Origin: Macrothele yani
Taxonomy: Eukaryota > Arthropoda > Arachnida > Araneae > Macrothelidae
Reading direction: 5' to 3'
Assembly (NCBI GenBank): GCA_039090855.1
Contig: CM077027.1
Coordinates: 106,491,187-106,555,186 of the forward strand
Length of the DNA stretch: 64,000 bases
Each line of letters starts with the position of its first letter. The first letter of the stretch is position 1. Shown piece by piece: positions 30,758 through 42,256 of the stretch. The notes under the pieces were generated by a model that worked only from the letters and a program-made list of their open reading frames with translations, did no database searches and had not been told where the DNA came from. The position numbers and the translations under genes were made by a program.

Positions 30758-31080
30758 TTTCAGGCAGAAGTGGCTGACCTATCTGCCAAAGCCAGCAGTC
30801 GGACACGCAATTGTACTTTTCGTCGGTCCTTGACCCCTCTTAATTCAGGCAAAAGTTGCTGCCATACGTGTTAAAACCAGCTGGCGATAGTGTTTTTTGT
30901 CGATGCTCTTAATTCAGGTAGAAGTGGCTGACCTACGGATCAAAGCCTTTTCTCGAAAACAGGATTGTTCTTTTCGTCACTATTTAAACCCTCAATTCGG
31001 GCAGAAGTGGCTGACCTATATGCCTAAGCCAACTTTCGAATACGCGGTTGTACTTTTCGTCTGTTCTCCTGTAACGTTCT
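30758..31080. repeat. 84-bp satellite, right part (four units)
   Basis: Units begin near 30760, 30845, 30914 and 30997 (CAGGCAGAAGTGGCTGACCT), one shortened to 69 bp. Confidence 0.88.
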
Positions 31081-31286
31081 GTGCCTTGTCGTTTGTTCCA
31101 ACATCAATGAACTACAAGTATAAATATTTTTTGCATCAACTCGTTCATTCTTTGTCCACTTTCATGGTCTGGAGTTTGACATTCTGAGCTGTTTGCTTTT
31201 TTGGCGGTAGTGTGTGTCATACTATTCAATTAATTTCAATTCAAACTTTCTAAAGGATTGTAAGTAAGCTTCGGATGCAAAACATG
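31081..31286. other. Spacer, nothing recognised
   Basis: AT-rich. Confidence 0.5.
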
Positions 31287-32646
31287 CACTGCTGGCCACT
31301 CAAAATGCAACACCAAGAAGGACACGAGGTAGCAAAGCCAGATTTACTGGACACATAACAACAGATACAAAGATGAAACGATTGAGCTTACAGGCCCGTG
31401 CGACTTGCGGAACACGCAGATATCAATAGTTCGTGTGGCCCATGGCTGGCGATAACGGCCGCTACACGCCGCGGCATCGTACGAAAGAGGCTTTGGATGT
31501 GGGCTTGGGGTATGTCGTTCCAGACTGCTGCCACACGTTGCCACAGTTCATCAGGCGTAGCCGCGGGTGGTGCTTGCCGGGCCACTCGGTTGACGATCAG
31601 GGACCAGATGTGTATGATGGGCGACGCATTGGGAGAACAGGCGGGCCACGGCAGCAGTGACACCTGGTGGGCCGTGAAAAACTTTTGCACGACGCGTGCC
31701 ACGTGCCGGCGCGCATTGTCCTGTTGAAACGTGGCCGCTGGCAGGTCCTGCAGTTAAGGGAGGACTACAGGCTTCAAAACGTCGGAGATGTTTGGAGCCT
31801 GTAATTGCGCCCCAAACCGTAACGCCAGGCGACGGACCGGTATGGCGATGCATAATGCAGGCGTCATACAGTCTCTCGCCGCGGTGCCACCACACGCGGA
31901 TCCGACCATCGTGGTGTTGCAGGCAAAAGCGGGATTCATAGGAGAAGACAATGTCGTGCCATTCCGTAGTCCAGGGGCGGCGTTCAACGGCCCACTACTG
32001 CCGCACTCGCCGGTGGTGTAACGTCAGTGCTAATCGGAGCAATGGGCGCCGTGCGACAAGTCCCCGCTCCTGCAGACGACGTCAAACGGTACGTGCTGAC
32101 ACAGGTTGTTGCGCAACACACCCTAATTCCTGCGCTAACGTTCGTGATGTGGCGGTGCGAGCTGTCAATGCCCGCCGCACAACATGCCGGTCCTCTCGTT
32201 TAGTGGTGTGCTGCGGCTGCGTCAATTGCAAACGTCGGTCCGTCTGTCCCTCCTGCCCCCACCGAATCCATACTCGCCTCACTATAGCTGGATGTTGTCC
32301 CACTTGGGCGCCGATGTCTCGGTATGACAAACAGCTATCGCGATAAGCCACTATTCGTCCTCTGTCGAACTCCGAAACGTGCTGGAATGACTGCCGTATT
32401 CTGCGACGAGGCATCAGGAAGCTTCGCACGCACAGGTCCGGCAGTACAACACACTTCCACCACTTACACCGCGCGTTCTGTGCACCCTTCTTATAGTGCT
32501 TCTCGGTGGCGTTCAGGTCACACATGATTTGAATACGCCATGCAGTGCTAATCGTTTGCATTTCCTCTCGCGGGCGACGCATGCTGCGAATTTCAGGCCA
32601 ATCGGATGCTTTCTTCTTGGTGTTGCATTTTGGGTGGCCAGCAGTG
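31287..32646 (-). mobile_element. Tc1-like transposon, family B copy 3
   Basis: Ends CACTGCTGGCCACTCAAAAT and, at the right, TTTGGGTGGCCAGCAGTG. TA flank on the right at 32647-32648; TG on the left. Confidence 0.87.
31423..32414 (-). pseudogene. Tc1-like transposase, family B copy 3 (broken)
   Basis: Keeps a plausible start (MPRRRIRQSFQHVSEFDRGR at 32414) and both HTH motifs in one frame down to 32082, where CGA has become TGA after SARTV. The first catalytic Asp is changed to Tyr (FSYESRF at about 31940). A 10-20 bp scale rearrangement near 31790 shifts the frame within GAITGSKHLRRFEA. The Glu region reads PIIHIW, so the catalytic Glu is lost too. The C-terminal PRRVAAVIASHG is intact. Confidence 0.82.
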
Positions 32647-33044
32647 TATATAATATTAGTAATAGCTGTAGGATTTCTTTACAGACTGTCTTATTTTTAA
32701 TATTCAGTGAAATTTCCCTGAAAATGCAATTATTTATACCTCTAATCCTTTTTTGTTGTATGGATGTTGAGAGATTACAATTAGATCGTTTAACGTTGTT
32801 ATAAAATGTTTTGAGATATATGACATCGACGAACAAGTATTATTGTTACAAGACTGATGTCTGTTTTGAAGCCAACGAGATTATATTCTTGCAGCAGATT
32901 ATACTGATGCCAACTGGATGTTCCTTTGAGTGGAAGAATAAAGCCATTGGATTTTTTACGTAAGTCCTGTTCTCTTATGCTGACTGTTTTCTATAGGCGT
33001 TAGCAGTTACTTAATTATTCAAAAAATTTGAATATATACTCTGA
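32647..33044. other. No gene recognised
   Basis: AT-rich spacer. Confidence 0.5.
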
Positions 33045-33339
33045 AAGTTCTCTAAGAATATTTAGCTAAGTACTTTGTTAAGCACGTAACGATATATCTC
33101 TCAGAAGTTAAAATTTCAGCAAACAACTATCATATACTTAATAAGGTTCAGTTTGCAGAATATCTCGTTACCTCTGACAAAATCCTAAAAGATCTACAAA
33201 TTCTCTAAGGCCATGTAGCTAAGAACTTAGTTTAGCACGTAAAGATACAACTCTCAGAAGTTAGAAATTCAGCAAACAGCTCTACAAAGTTTAGTTCTCA
33301 TAATATCTTGTTACCGCTCACAAAGTCGTGGAATATCTA
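33045..33339. repeat. ~155-bp tandem repeat, units 1 and 2
   Basis: Landmarks TTCTCTAAG..., CTCTCAGAAGTTA, TTCAGCAAACA and AATATC.TCGTTACC occur in the same order twice. A third unit lies at 35863-36020, on the other side of an inserted transposon. Confidence 0.8.
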
Positions 33340-33860
33340 CATCGATGAGTCATTACATTATGACTACCCCCAGCCTAGCAAACTGAGCTCGCCTGGAGAC
33401 CGAACGGTGGCGCAGGTGAAGTTCACATAGCAATATATATACAACCCGAGAACCGGCTTTCGGTTGGTAGAGTGTACGGAGTCAAAATGGGAAAAGCTTC
33501 CGATTTATCGGAGTTTGTTAAGGACAAATTATGATGGCATGGCGCCTCGGGACTACGATCTCGGAAACGCCGCGCTTTGTGGGTTGCTCGCGTACCGCTG
33601 CAGTGAGTGCGTATCAAAAGTTGTGCGCTGATGGTCAAACGACGAACCGTCGTCCCGCTGTGTGTCGTCCGCAGCTCACTGATGCCAAAGATAAGCAGAG
33701 ACTGTCGCGCATTGTTCACAGCGACCGCACACGGTGCTACAAATCGCTCACAGCTACAACAGTGGTGATCAGGGCAATGTGTCACAGCGCACAGTTCATC
33801 GCAGCCTTCTGCGCATGGGCCTGCGTAGCCGAAGACCCGGCCGGGTCCCCATGCTCACTG

Positions 33861-35174
33861 TGTTGGCTTGTTTAATTTTAGGTATTGTAGTGGAAGCCAA
33901 CTTATCAAAAGAGTCGTTGCAGTTTCCTATCATTGGAACAGGGAAGCAAATAGATAAGTAGTTAAACAAATTGAATGCAATGACAGATGATTTCGTTCGA
34001 ACGTATCTTTATTCATCAGATTGGGGGAATAAGGGAAATAGCAGTTTGTCTGAATAAATGGTATATACTTCCAGCGGGAAATGGATATCATGGACAGCTT
34101 TCTGTACGTTTTTCAAGCCAAATCTGTTCTTATCCCTACGTGGCTATACACTGAACAGCAATTGAATTAGAGATACCTGTCTAGTAAAGTGTAGCACCAC
34201 CTTTCGCCCTGATGACAGCGCTGATTTGTCTCGGCATGGACTCTACAAGACACCGGAACCGTTCTGAAGACATACAGATCCACGACCCCTGAACAAGCTC
34301 TCACAGGTCACGAAGATTTGATGGAGGGGGTCAGAGCCTCAAACATCTCTCTCGGTGGCATCCCAGATGCGCTCGATGGGATTGAGGTCAGGTGACCCAG
34401 CTGGCCAAGGAACCGAGGTCACGTCGGTGGAGTGTTCATCCAACCATTCGAAAACAATTCGGGAGCGATGGCACGGTGCATTGTCTTGTTGCAGGATGAG
34501 GTCCCCAATGGGATGTTGAAGACGCACAGACTGGCGCAAATGGTCGTCCAGGGTATCCCGGTAACGTTGACCTGTGAGGGACGATGTCACACGTACCAGG
34601 GGTCCCATTTACGAGTGACCCATTCGTTGGGCCCCGACAATTTTCCCACGATCAAATGCGCTTAGATCCTTCGTCTTACCCATCCTGCGTCCGACTCTTA
34701 CTGATTCCCGTCGCATCACTCCTTATATTGCAGGATCGCTGCATACGTCATGTCGTTTCCGTTTACAGGTCCTCCCACAACGCCACATTTGCATAACGCC
34801 AGCTGTCTAATTCAATTGCTCTTCAGTGTACGCCCGCTTGCCCGTTCTCCACTGAAATCTCCAAGACCTTCCGTTTACGACTGCCGCGTCTAAATCCCTT
34901 TCACTCTCTGTGCCCTTGACGTAAGAAGCTGAATGTCCTTAATTGCTTACCGAAGAATTGTGTCTGGCGGGCTCTCTCTGAGGGAGAGTGGTGTTCAACA
35001 ACGGGGGAAAAGTGGTGTCCTTTTGTTTGTGGGAGGTGCCAATCCGTGAAGGAATGACTTTTCGAGATCTGTTGAGTGCCTGTTTAGCTGAGGGTGAATT
35101 TCTCTAGCTGCCGTTCGCACACAAAATAACGAAAGTTACAATTTAATTAAAGTTTAAATATTTCAATATAACAT
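33861..35174. mobile_element. Unclassified 1.3 kb insertion flanked by CTCACTG
   Basis: The heptamer CTCACTG occurs at 33854-33860 and 35175-35181 exactly where the transposase coding sequence is interrupted. No inverted repeats or coding frame recognised. Contains the IC copy at 34149-34828. Confidence 0.55.
34149..34828 (-). mobile_element. IC-type element, copy 3, internal deletion derivative
   Basis: 680 bp with both ends (CACTGAACAGCAATTGAATT and TTCAATTGCTCTTCAGTG) and TA flanks at 34147-34148 and 34829-34830. Retains the N-terminal start region and the C-terminal DDE half (LQQDNAPCH, LNPIERIW, so the catalytic Glu is lost); about 550 bp between GGGTCCCATTT and ACGAGTGACCCATTCG (near 34611) is missing. 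Confidence 0.88.
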
Positions 35175-35862
35175 CTCACTGCACGTCATCACCAACAACG
35201 CATGAAATGGGCCCAATATCATCGAGATTGGACCGTGAATGATTGAAAGAAAATGACCGGGTCTAACGAATCAAGATTCCTGGTGCATCACGTAGATAGC
35301 CGAGCGCCGATACACCAATTACCAACGGAGGCTTTGGCACCTGGATGCACTGTTGGCGGAAACAGGCGGGCAGGGGCGGTGTTATGCTTTGGCCGATGTT
35401 TTCTTGAGACACTTTAGGCCTTATTATTCCAACAGCACAATCCCTGACAGCCGTCAGTTATCTGAACATCGTTGAGGACCAAGTTCACCCGTTCATGGGA
35501 ACTGTGTTCCCTGCTGATGATGGCCATTATCAACAAGATAATACATCATGCCACACTGCCATAATCGTCAAGGAGTGGTTCGAGGAACATGCTGGTGACT
35601 TTCTGCTAATGCCCTGGCCTCCAAATTCACCTGACATGAACCCAATTAAACATTTGTGGTTCGTCTTGGAAAAACGGGTTCGCGCTAAATTTCCACCACC
35701 CCGAAATGTACCGGAACTTGAGGACCTGCTGTTGATATTATGGTAGCAGGATATTTATCTCCACCTCATAGAATCAATGTTTTGCCGAGTGGCCGTTATT
35801 TTGCGGGCTAAAGGGAGTCCTACAGCTTATTAAGTAGGTGGTTATAATGTAATGGCATCGGT

Positions 35863-36020
35863 ATATAAGTTCTCTAAGGCCATTGGAAGAAATATTTAAC
35901 GTTTGAGAGTGTTAAGCGCTTAACACTCTCACTCGTTAAAAATTCAGCAACCAACTAGCATAAACTCTATAAAGTTTAACTCTCAGAATATCTCGTTACC
36001 TTTTACACGATCCTAGGAGA
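35863..36020. repeat. ~155-bp tandem repeat, unit 3, with a 28-bp perfect palindrome
   Basis: Starts AAGTTCTCTAAGGCCATTGG and ends AATATCTCGTTACC like units 1-2. The palindrome 35904-35931 (TGAGAGTGTTAAGC and its exact reverse complement) is absent from the other units. Confidence 0.8.
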
Positions 36021-36066
36021 TTTTATTTATCGTGTTTTCCTTTGACTTGTTGCCAGCGTTACCACA

Positions 36067-37665
36067 CCCAGCAAAAACAGTCTTGCTGGGCCAGCATTGC
36101 CAGCAATGGCCCAGCACTATGTTGCCGCTGCCGAACCGTCAATAAAATATCAGGGCGGCCAACAGAAGGGCCAGCAGTTCATGCCAAAAGCTGACCAACA
36201 GTTGGCACCCCATCAGTTGTCATATGCCACAACAGGGTCATCAGTTGTCCATCACAGGCAGTAGCTGCCATAAGTGGCCCTTCAGCGGCCTTGCAAGCAC
36301 GTGTAGCCTAATGTGGTCCACTAGTTTGCCGGTAGTGGCAGCCAGCAAACACGTGACGTAACTGGCGGCTTGCCGAATCTTGTCCACCAATTTCCCAGTA
36401 GTCGCCATGAAAAAACAAATCAAGGATAACCCGCAGTTTCCCAAAGCTACAATTTTTTTTTCTACCCGTACGGAACTTGTGAATTATAGCACGGCGATGG
36501 GAAAATTTTCTCAACAAATTGGAAAAAGCCCGTTTGAATCTTAGTGGATACGGACCTGGGCCGTTGGCGTGGGAGACCGGACTAATTTACCACGCACGAG
36601 CAGGGGCTTAAACCTGTCTGTTTCGTGAGGAATGTGTAATCGAAATGTTCCCTCTTTCATTTTACAATATTGCAAAGTATTTTTCATAAAAGTCACTTTC
36701 CTGTAATTCATAAATTTATTTTTTCAACGTAACGATAGCTTTTTTTTTACCTTAAGGGAACTTCACTCATTTTCCAGGAGTGTACATACTTAGAGTCGCT
36801 TTCCAAAGTTTTGTACTGTCCTTGTCGTCTTGAAAGGAGATTGTTGAATTAATACATATTTACCCGGGTTCATGTCACATTCTGTTACATTTTCAACGTT
36901 GTATCTTTCCTTTCCGTTGTCCGAAGCTACATTTGTTTTAAAGAGGAAGGATATTTTATTCAACTTCTCGGCATTTTTAGAAGCGAATTCCTCCCAGTCT
37001 TGTGCATTCAACCCATGGATGAGTACATTATATCTACATTGCGTTGTTTTTATTTTTCTTTCAAGTAATTAATAAATTTTGTACGCGTATAATTCTTTTT
37101 TTTTCCAACAAACGTTTTTTTAATGATTTTTCAGGACATTTGTTTCAAGCGGTTTCAAATTTTTTCTTGTTATTCACCCACTTCATTCCATAAACTGTTA
37201 ATGGGAATGGAGTGGGTGTATTTCATGGCTGTAATCTAGTATTTCATGGCTGAATCTGATATCTTCGTCGACGTGGAATTTCATTAGGAAATTAATTCGC
37301 CTATCTACATATGGATTTTTTCTTAATATCCACTAAAATAACACGATGACGATAGCGTCGTCTTCAACTAACTAATACCATCAGTTGCTTCTGCGCATGT
37401 GCAGTCCCGTTGCTTCTGCGCATGTGCAGTCCCGTTGCTTCCACTTGCTGTTGGGGTTGCATTGGTTGCCAGCAACGGGCCACTAGTGGCACTTGCTTGG
37501 AGGCCCCCAATTCACGGCGATGCTGGAGGGCCATCAATGGCTCGCCAACTGATAGCGCTGCCACCAATGGACCGCTACCTGGCCGTAAGCAGCAGATTTC
37601 AGCCAGCAGTGACCCATCACTGCCAGCTGGTGGCCAGCAGTTTCCCAGCACTTGTGTTTTTGCTG
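36067..37665. mobile_element. Repeat X copy 2
   Basis: Collinear with 19672-21280: same GC-rich ends (CCCAGCAAAAACAGTCTTGC; GCACTTGTGTTTTTGCTG), same AT-rich core with CGTAACGATAG and AAGGGAACTTCACTCATTTT. Differs by small indels, including loss of one hairpin arm near 36090 and a short duplication at 37389-37435. Confidence 0.8.
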
Positions 37666-38403
37666 TGCATCAATGGAAATTATCTGGTGCTCGCATATGA
37701 CGTCCACATCGAAAAATGTAAACGTGAGATAAACAAAATTTGCATAAGAGTAGAAACAAAACGCCGAAAGGTAAATTGGGTTATATACGCCCTACCCTTC
37801 CTGGAGCCAGTGGCCATAGATTGAGGTTAGCGACTGATTACAGCCCTTAAGAGTTTCTCGCGTGACCGTTGAACTCTGAAACACAAAAAAAAAATGCCTT
37901 TGTGTATCGGAGAATTTCATTTCTGCTCAATCGAGGTATGCTGTCTTTCCGGCATGAACGTAATAGTACAGAGCGAAACACTGACAAAGCGCTGGCTAAA
38001 GCGGCCTTGTTCGCGTGAAGAAAAAAGAGTTAAAAATAGAAAAGAGAAAAATAATTGGATGAGAGATCGGTTTCATTTTGTGTCAGCCATTAAAGTCTTT
38101 TCCTTCGTTTCAAACGGATGATCGCGTTTCCGATGCATACGGCGACGGACAAATGAGAGAGACAGTAATTGGATCGTGCGCTTTTGCTTTTCATCATAAC
38201 GTTTATTCCTGGATTAATTACAAGGACACTTCTCAGATATATCGAAAATCCTATGCATTCCATGACTTCTCGAAGTCTAGTACTTTTAAAAGGAGAAAAA
38301 TTCCCGCTAAATCTACCATGATAACTGATTATTGGAAACGATTCGTTTTATATTACTATCATTTCCAGCCGTATTTATGATTGCATTCACGGACACTTTG
38401 GTA
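37666..38403. other. No gene recognised
   Basis: Open frames at 37894-38121 and 38078-38380 have no recognisable motif. Confidence 0.45.
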
Positions 38404-38545
38404 CAAAGGCCGTTCCACAGAAACTGAGAGTAATTTTTTCTTTTTGAGTTGGCGACTGTGCGAAGTGGGAAATGACCACGCAGACGACTAACTGAATTAA
38501 GGAAGAATCTATGGCAATAGTTATTATCCGTGGCAGACGATTATG

Positions 38546-38768
38546 TTTTTTTTTTTTTTTTTTTTTGGAGGTTTACGACCACCGTGAGCAACTCTATGGG
38601 CTATTAGCAGTCGCCCGTCCCTAATTTAGGGTCACTGGTTCCAGGGAAGGGAGAGATCCAGTGCCGTAAGACGAACACAACATTCATGCCTCACCGGGAT
38701 TCGAACCCGGACCCCGTTCGGACGAATGATCAGAGGCCATCGCTTAGGCCACTGCACCACCGGGGCGG
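38546..38768 (-). mobile_element. SINE-A copy 3
   Basis: Reverse-strand copy with a 21-T tail and an intact head (CCGGGATTCGAACCCGGACC ... CACCGGGGCGG). Lies inside the mariner, so it is younger than that insertion. Confidence 0.93.
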
Positions 38769-38827
38769 CATTTTAGTTTTGTTATTGCGCAGTTGTTTGA
38801 GGTACGTCTGCATTTCGCCATACAATT

Positions 38828-39853
38828 ATGGAAGTGAGGGATTCAGAGTTAAGAAGTGAAATGCGTTATGCGATAAAATTTTCCTATAATTTGGGTAAAA
38901 TGGCTCCAGAAACAGTTGATTTAATGAAAAAAAGCTCACAAAGATAAATATCTGGGTGAGTCAACGATTTTTAGATGGCACCATGATTTTAAAAAAAACG
39001 GGCGTTTGTCGGAAGAACTCGCTCCTAGAATTCGTCGACCTGAAAGTGTTGTTACGGAGCGTATTGTTAACACTATTTGGACAATCCTGCAAGAAGATCG
39101 ACCAGTGAGGTGTAAAAACATAGCTGCGTGAACTAATATTTCAAAAACGTAGGCATTCCGCATTCTACGCGACAAATTACTGCTACATCGTGTGAGTTCC
39201 AGTTGGGTACCTCATCATCTGACGAGATAACAACTTTCAGCCAGAGTTCAGGTGTGTCATGAGTGGAAACAAATGATTGCAAAGGATCCAAACTTTTTAA
39301 GCACAGTAATAACTGCCGATGAAACATGGGTTCACTATTTCGACCCCCTCACGAAGCACGCAACGAGTGTCTGGGAACACACAGGCTCGCCACCTACGAA
39401 AAAAGACCGCCAAACCAAATCAGCTGGGAAGCTGATGATGATAATTTTCTTTGATCATAAAGGTGTAGTCTACCAGCATGTCATTCCTCCACAAATTGCC
39501 GTCAATGCTGTGTATTACATTTCGAAGCGTGTGCGACGACATATATTGATTAAGCGACTGGAACTGGTGGGCAAGTAGACCCTGCACCATGATAACGCCC
39601 GCCCACATGTGGCTGTTTGTGTTCAACAGTTTCTTACGAAATGCAATATGAAATCATACCACAGCATGCCTACAGCCCTGAGCTCGCCCCGTGCGATTTC
39701 TGGTTGTTTCCAGCAATGAAGGAGAAGTTCCGTGACGCAATATTCAACACAGATGCTGACGTTATTCAAGCTGTACAGGGGTCGCTAGTGCAGCTTCCAC
39801 AAAATGCCTTTGAAAAGTGGACTGAACAATGGGACTGTTGCATATCATCCTAG
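38828..39853 (+). pseudogene. mariner transposase, DD34D type (broken)
   Basis: MEVRDSELRSEMRYAIKFSYNLG then STIFRWHHDFKKNGR gives the two HTH segments. TGA stops occur at about 39129 and elsewhere between 39125 and 39230. The catalytic part reads TADETWVHYF, HHDNARPHVA and, in another frame after a one-base shift near 39650, PELAPCDFWLFP. Counting across the shift, 34 residues separate the second and third Asp, the mariner DD34D spacing. Full domain set present, all three aspartates kept, but the frame is broken several times. Confidence 0.83.
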
Positions 39854-39949
39854 GGAAGATACTTTGAGAAATAATAACATATATTTTGCTGTATCTATAT
39901 TTCTTCATTTTGTCTGATTTTACTCTCAGTTTTTATGGAACAGCCGTTC

Positions 39950-40789
39950 TAGTTGCTCAGACCGCGGGACACACAGGTTCAGTTGTACTCTAGTAAATTG
40001 GGCATGTGAGTTCCTTATAATTTTACTCCGAATTCTTTAAGTCAGTGGTAAGAGTAGAATTGTCAGAATAGCCAGGAGAATTGCATTCCAGATTTCATTA
40101 ATAAGGAATGAGTGCTTGTAATTGAGGACTTCAAGCCGCGTGTATCATTTATTTATGAACTGAGTTTGCAAGTTATCAAGATGAAATTTTTAATTACAAA
40201 ACCGTGCCATTAACTCGCAGCATTTTTTTTTTTTTTTGCCTTTTAGACAGAGTGCGGGTTTTGTTTACGCCAAGACTCATTCCTGAATTTCTAATATTTT
40301 AAATTAAAAACGGCTGAAGAGACAATGTGCACTGATATCGACCGCCTGAGAAGCTATTTTTGCTTCGCTTTACGTAACAAAACAGCAGCAGCTCCTGATT
40401 TTCAACTTCGACGTGCATGAATTCCCAACCATGACGTTAATAACAGGTTAAAAATGTAGCAGATGCTTTAGGGGCCGTAACCCATTTGCATGCACTATTC
40501 TAAAACGAAATTGTTTCTCGGAAAATAATCCAATTAAGATAGGCTTTATTTATTCATATCTTTCGAAGATCTTCTAATGAATTTTTAAGAACTCTTGCGA
40601 TGATAAGTTCTCGGCGGAGTATAATACAACACTTCGAAGGCTATACAAATAGCAAAATTTTAACGTGGCACACGAAAGCCTTGTGTTTGTTTCATTACAT
40701 CATATGTCAGATTCGTTCAACATCAGAAAACTAAGCAGAAAATCCATCCACAAGAACGCGAGGTCAGATAAGCATTATACAACTGCAGT
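39950..40789. other. No gene recognised
   Basis: AT-rich with a poly-T stretch near 40225. Confidence 0.5.
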
Positions 40790-41400
40790 ATTCAGAAAAC
40801 ATGTGTAAATAATATTAAATATGTGGAAATAATAATTGAGGATAATCTAAAATGGAATATAAATATTCAAAATATTGTAAACAAAATTTCGGGGGTATTG
40901 GGTTTAATTACGAGAATTTCAAATAATTTAACAATTAAAACATTAAAAATGCTGTTTTACCGTCTGATTTATCCATATTTGACTTATGTTTATTAGTATG
41001 GGAGCAAACTACTAAGACTAATTTATATAAATTACAATCATTACAAAATACGATGGTCAAAATTTTAAATAATTTTAGGGGAATTAACTTGAATATAGGG
41101 GTACGGACAAATTCTTATGGATTTTTAGATATTGAGAAATCATGGCAATTTAGATAATAAGGATTCATGTATAAAAGAGAATAGGTATCAACATTTCATT
41201 CAGCTGAACACTGTGGGTCATGACTATCAAACAAGAGACAGAAAATCATTTTTGTTACCAATGCCTAACACTTTAACCCAAAAAAGATTTATTGATTACC
41301 AGGGATTGATGTTATGAATAACCTACCTTGTCAATTAACACATATTAATAATTATAATTATTTTCGATAGCAACTTAAAGAAATATTTGCTATCGAACTA
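40790..41400 (+). pseudogene. CR1/jockey-like LINE reverse transcriptase, C-terminal fragment
   Basis: Plus strand codes KYVEIIIEDNLKWNINIQNI, NKISGVLGLITRISNNL, TLKMLFYRLIYPYLTYV, then after stops HFIQLNTVGHDYQTRDRKSF and FIDYQGLML, the conserved thumb and C-terminal region of jockey/CR1-type RTs. Frameshifts and stops are present. The 3' UTR continues across the inserted element at 41517 to about 42256. Confidence 0.78.
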
Positions 41401-41516
41401 AAATATAAAATTATATTGTAAAATTTATTAATCAAACCACGTATGCGTAAATTTTATATGTGCAGGACGACTTGAACACGTACTTTAGGGAACTTAGGAT
41501 TAACTCAGGCTATATA

Positions 41517-42103
41517 CAGGGTGATTCATAAAGAAGTATACAGTTTCCAGATGCTCTAAAACAGTAACAGTTGAAGATACGGACCACAACTGCGAATCGT
41601 TAGGTAGTAGATGTACTCATAAAGTTTGTGTTCCGCTACTGAGGGAAGTGACGTAGGCGATAGCGCGCGTGTCACGTGACTAGTCAGTCGATGAACATCT
41701 TCCTCACCGATGGAGTGGACGAGCCGCAGACTACAACATGCCACTGACCTAATGGCCACCCAGAAGTCCTGACTTAACACCTTGTGACTTTTTCCTGTGG
41801 AGGTACGTAAAGGACAAGGTATTCGCCCTTCCCCTTCCTGTTGATCTAGCGGAGCTGAAACATCGTATCACAGCCACTATCACTGCACTTGATTCAGATA
41901 TCTTAGCTCGCGTTGGGCGGAAATGGATTGCCGGCTTGGTGTGTGTCGTGTGACTAAGGGTGCACACGTAGAACATCTGTTACTGTCTCTAAAAAAAACT
42001 TGAAACATTCCCCTACAATTCTGTTGCAGGTAACATAAAATATCTTACATTGTTCTTGTTTTATAGTGCGTTGGAACCGTATACTTCTTTATGAATACCC
42101 CTG
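41517..42103 (+). mobile_element. DUF4817-type deletion derivative inserted in the LINE 3' UTR
   Basis: Inverted ends CAGGGTGATTCATAAAGAAG and CTTCTTTATGAATACCCCTG. Internal sequence encodes only PRSPDLTPCDFFLWRYVKDK and ALPLPVDLAELKHRI, the C-terminal part of a DUF4817-type transposase. Confidence 0.8.
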
Positions 42104-42256
42104 TGTAGCCTTTTACTCAATTTCCTGTTTTCCCTGTATATAAGTATTCACATTATATATGTTATTTTTCTTAATACTATATGTTATAAAATTAATTTTG
42201 AAATGTAACATGGTCAAATGTAACTCCATAACGAAATAAATGAAATGAAAATACGG
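42104..42256 (+). mobile_element. 3' tail of the CR1/jockey-like LINE
   Basis: TTTTACTCAATTTCCTG... ends with AAATAAATGAAATGAAAAT, a typical short-repeat LINE terminus. Confidence 0.6.

Larger units (their letters stand above)
33487..35833 (+). pseudogene. Tc1-like transposase, family E (split by an insertion)
   Basis: N-terminal half 33487-33860: MGKASDLSEFVKDKL, WRLGTTISETPR.VGCSRTAAVS (HTH 1) and AQFIAAFCAW... RRPGRVPMLT in a second frame. C-terminal half 35187-35833: MKWAQYHRDWT, GSNESRF (first Asp changed to Asn), HHVDSRAPI, then VSYLNIVEDQVHPFMGTVF, YQQDNTSCH, WPPNSPDMNPIKHLW (Glu changed to Lys), and RAKGSPTAY at the end. The two halves join logically across the inserted block. Confidence 0.8.
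33340..35862 (+). mobile_element. Tc1-like transposon, family E, itself interrupted
   Basis: Ends share CATTACATTAT (33351-33361) and its reverse complement ATAATGTAATG (35844-35854), with CATCGATG/CATCGG-like outer bases. Without the insertion at 33861-35174 the element would be about 1.2 kb. Confidence 0.72.
38404..39949 (+). mobile_element. mariner element with a SINE inserted near its left end
   Basis: Inverted repeats GGCCGTTCCACAGAAACTGA (38409) and TCAGTTTTTATGGAACAGCC (39926-39945), TA flanks at 38402-38403 and 39950-39951. Confidence 0.85.
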
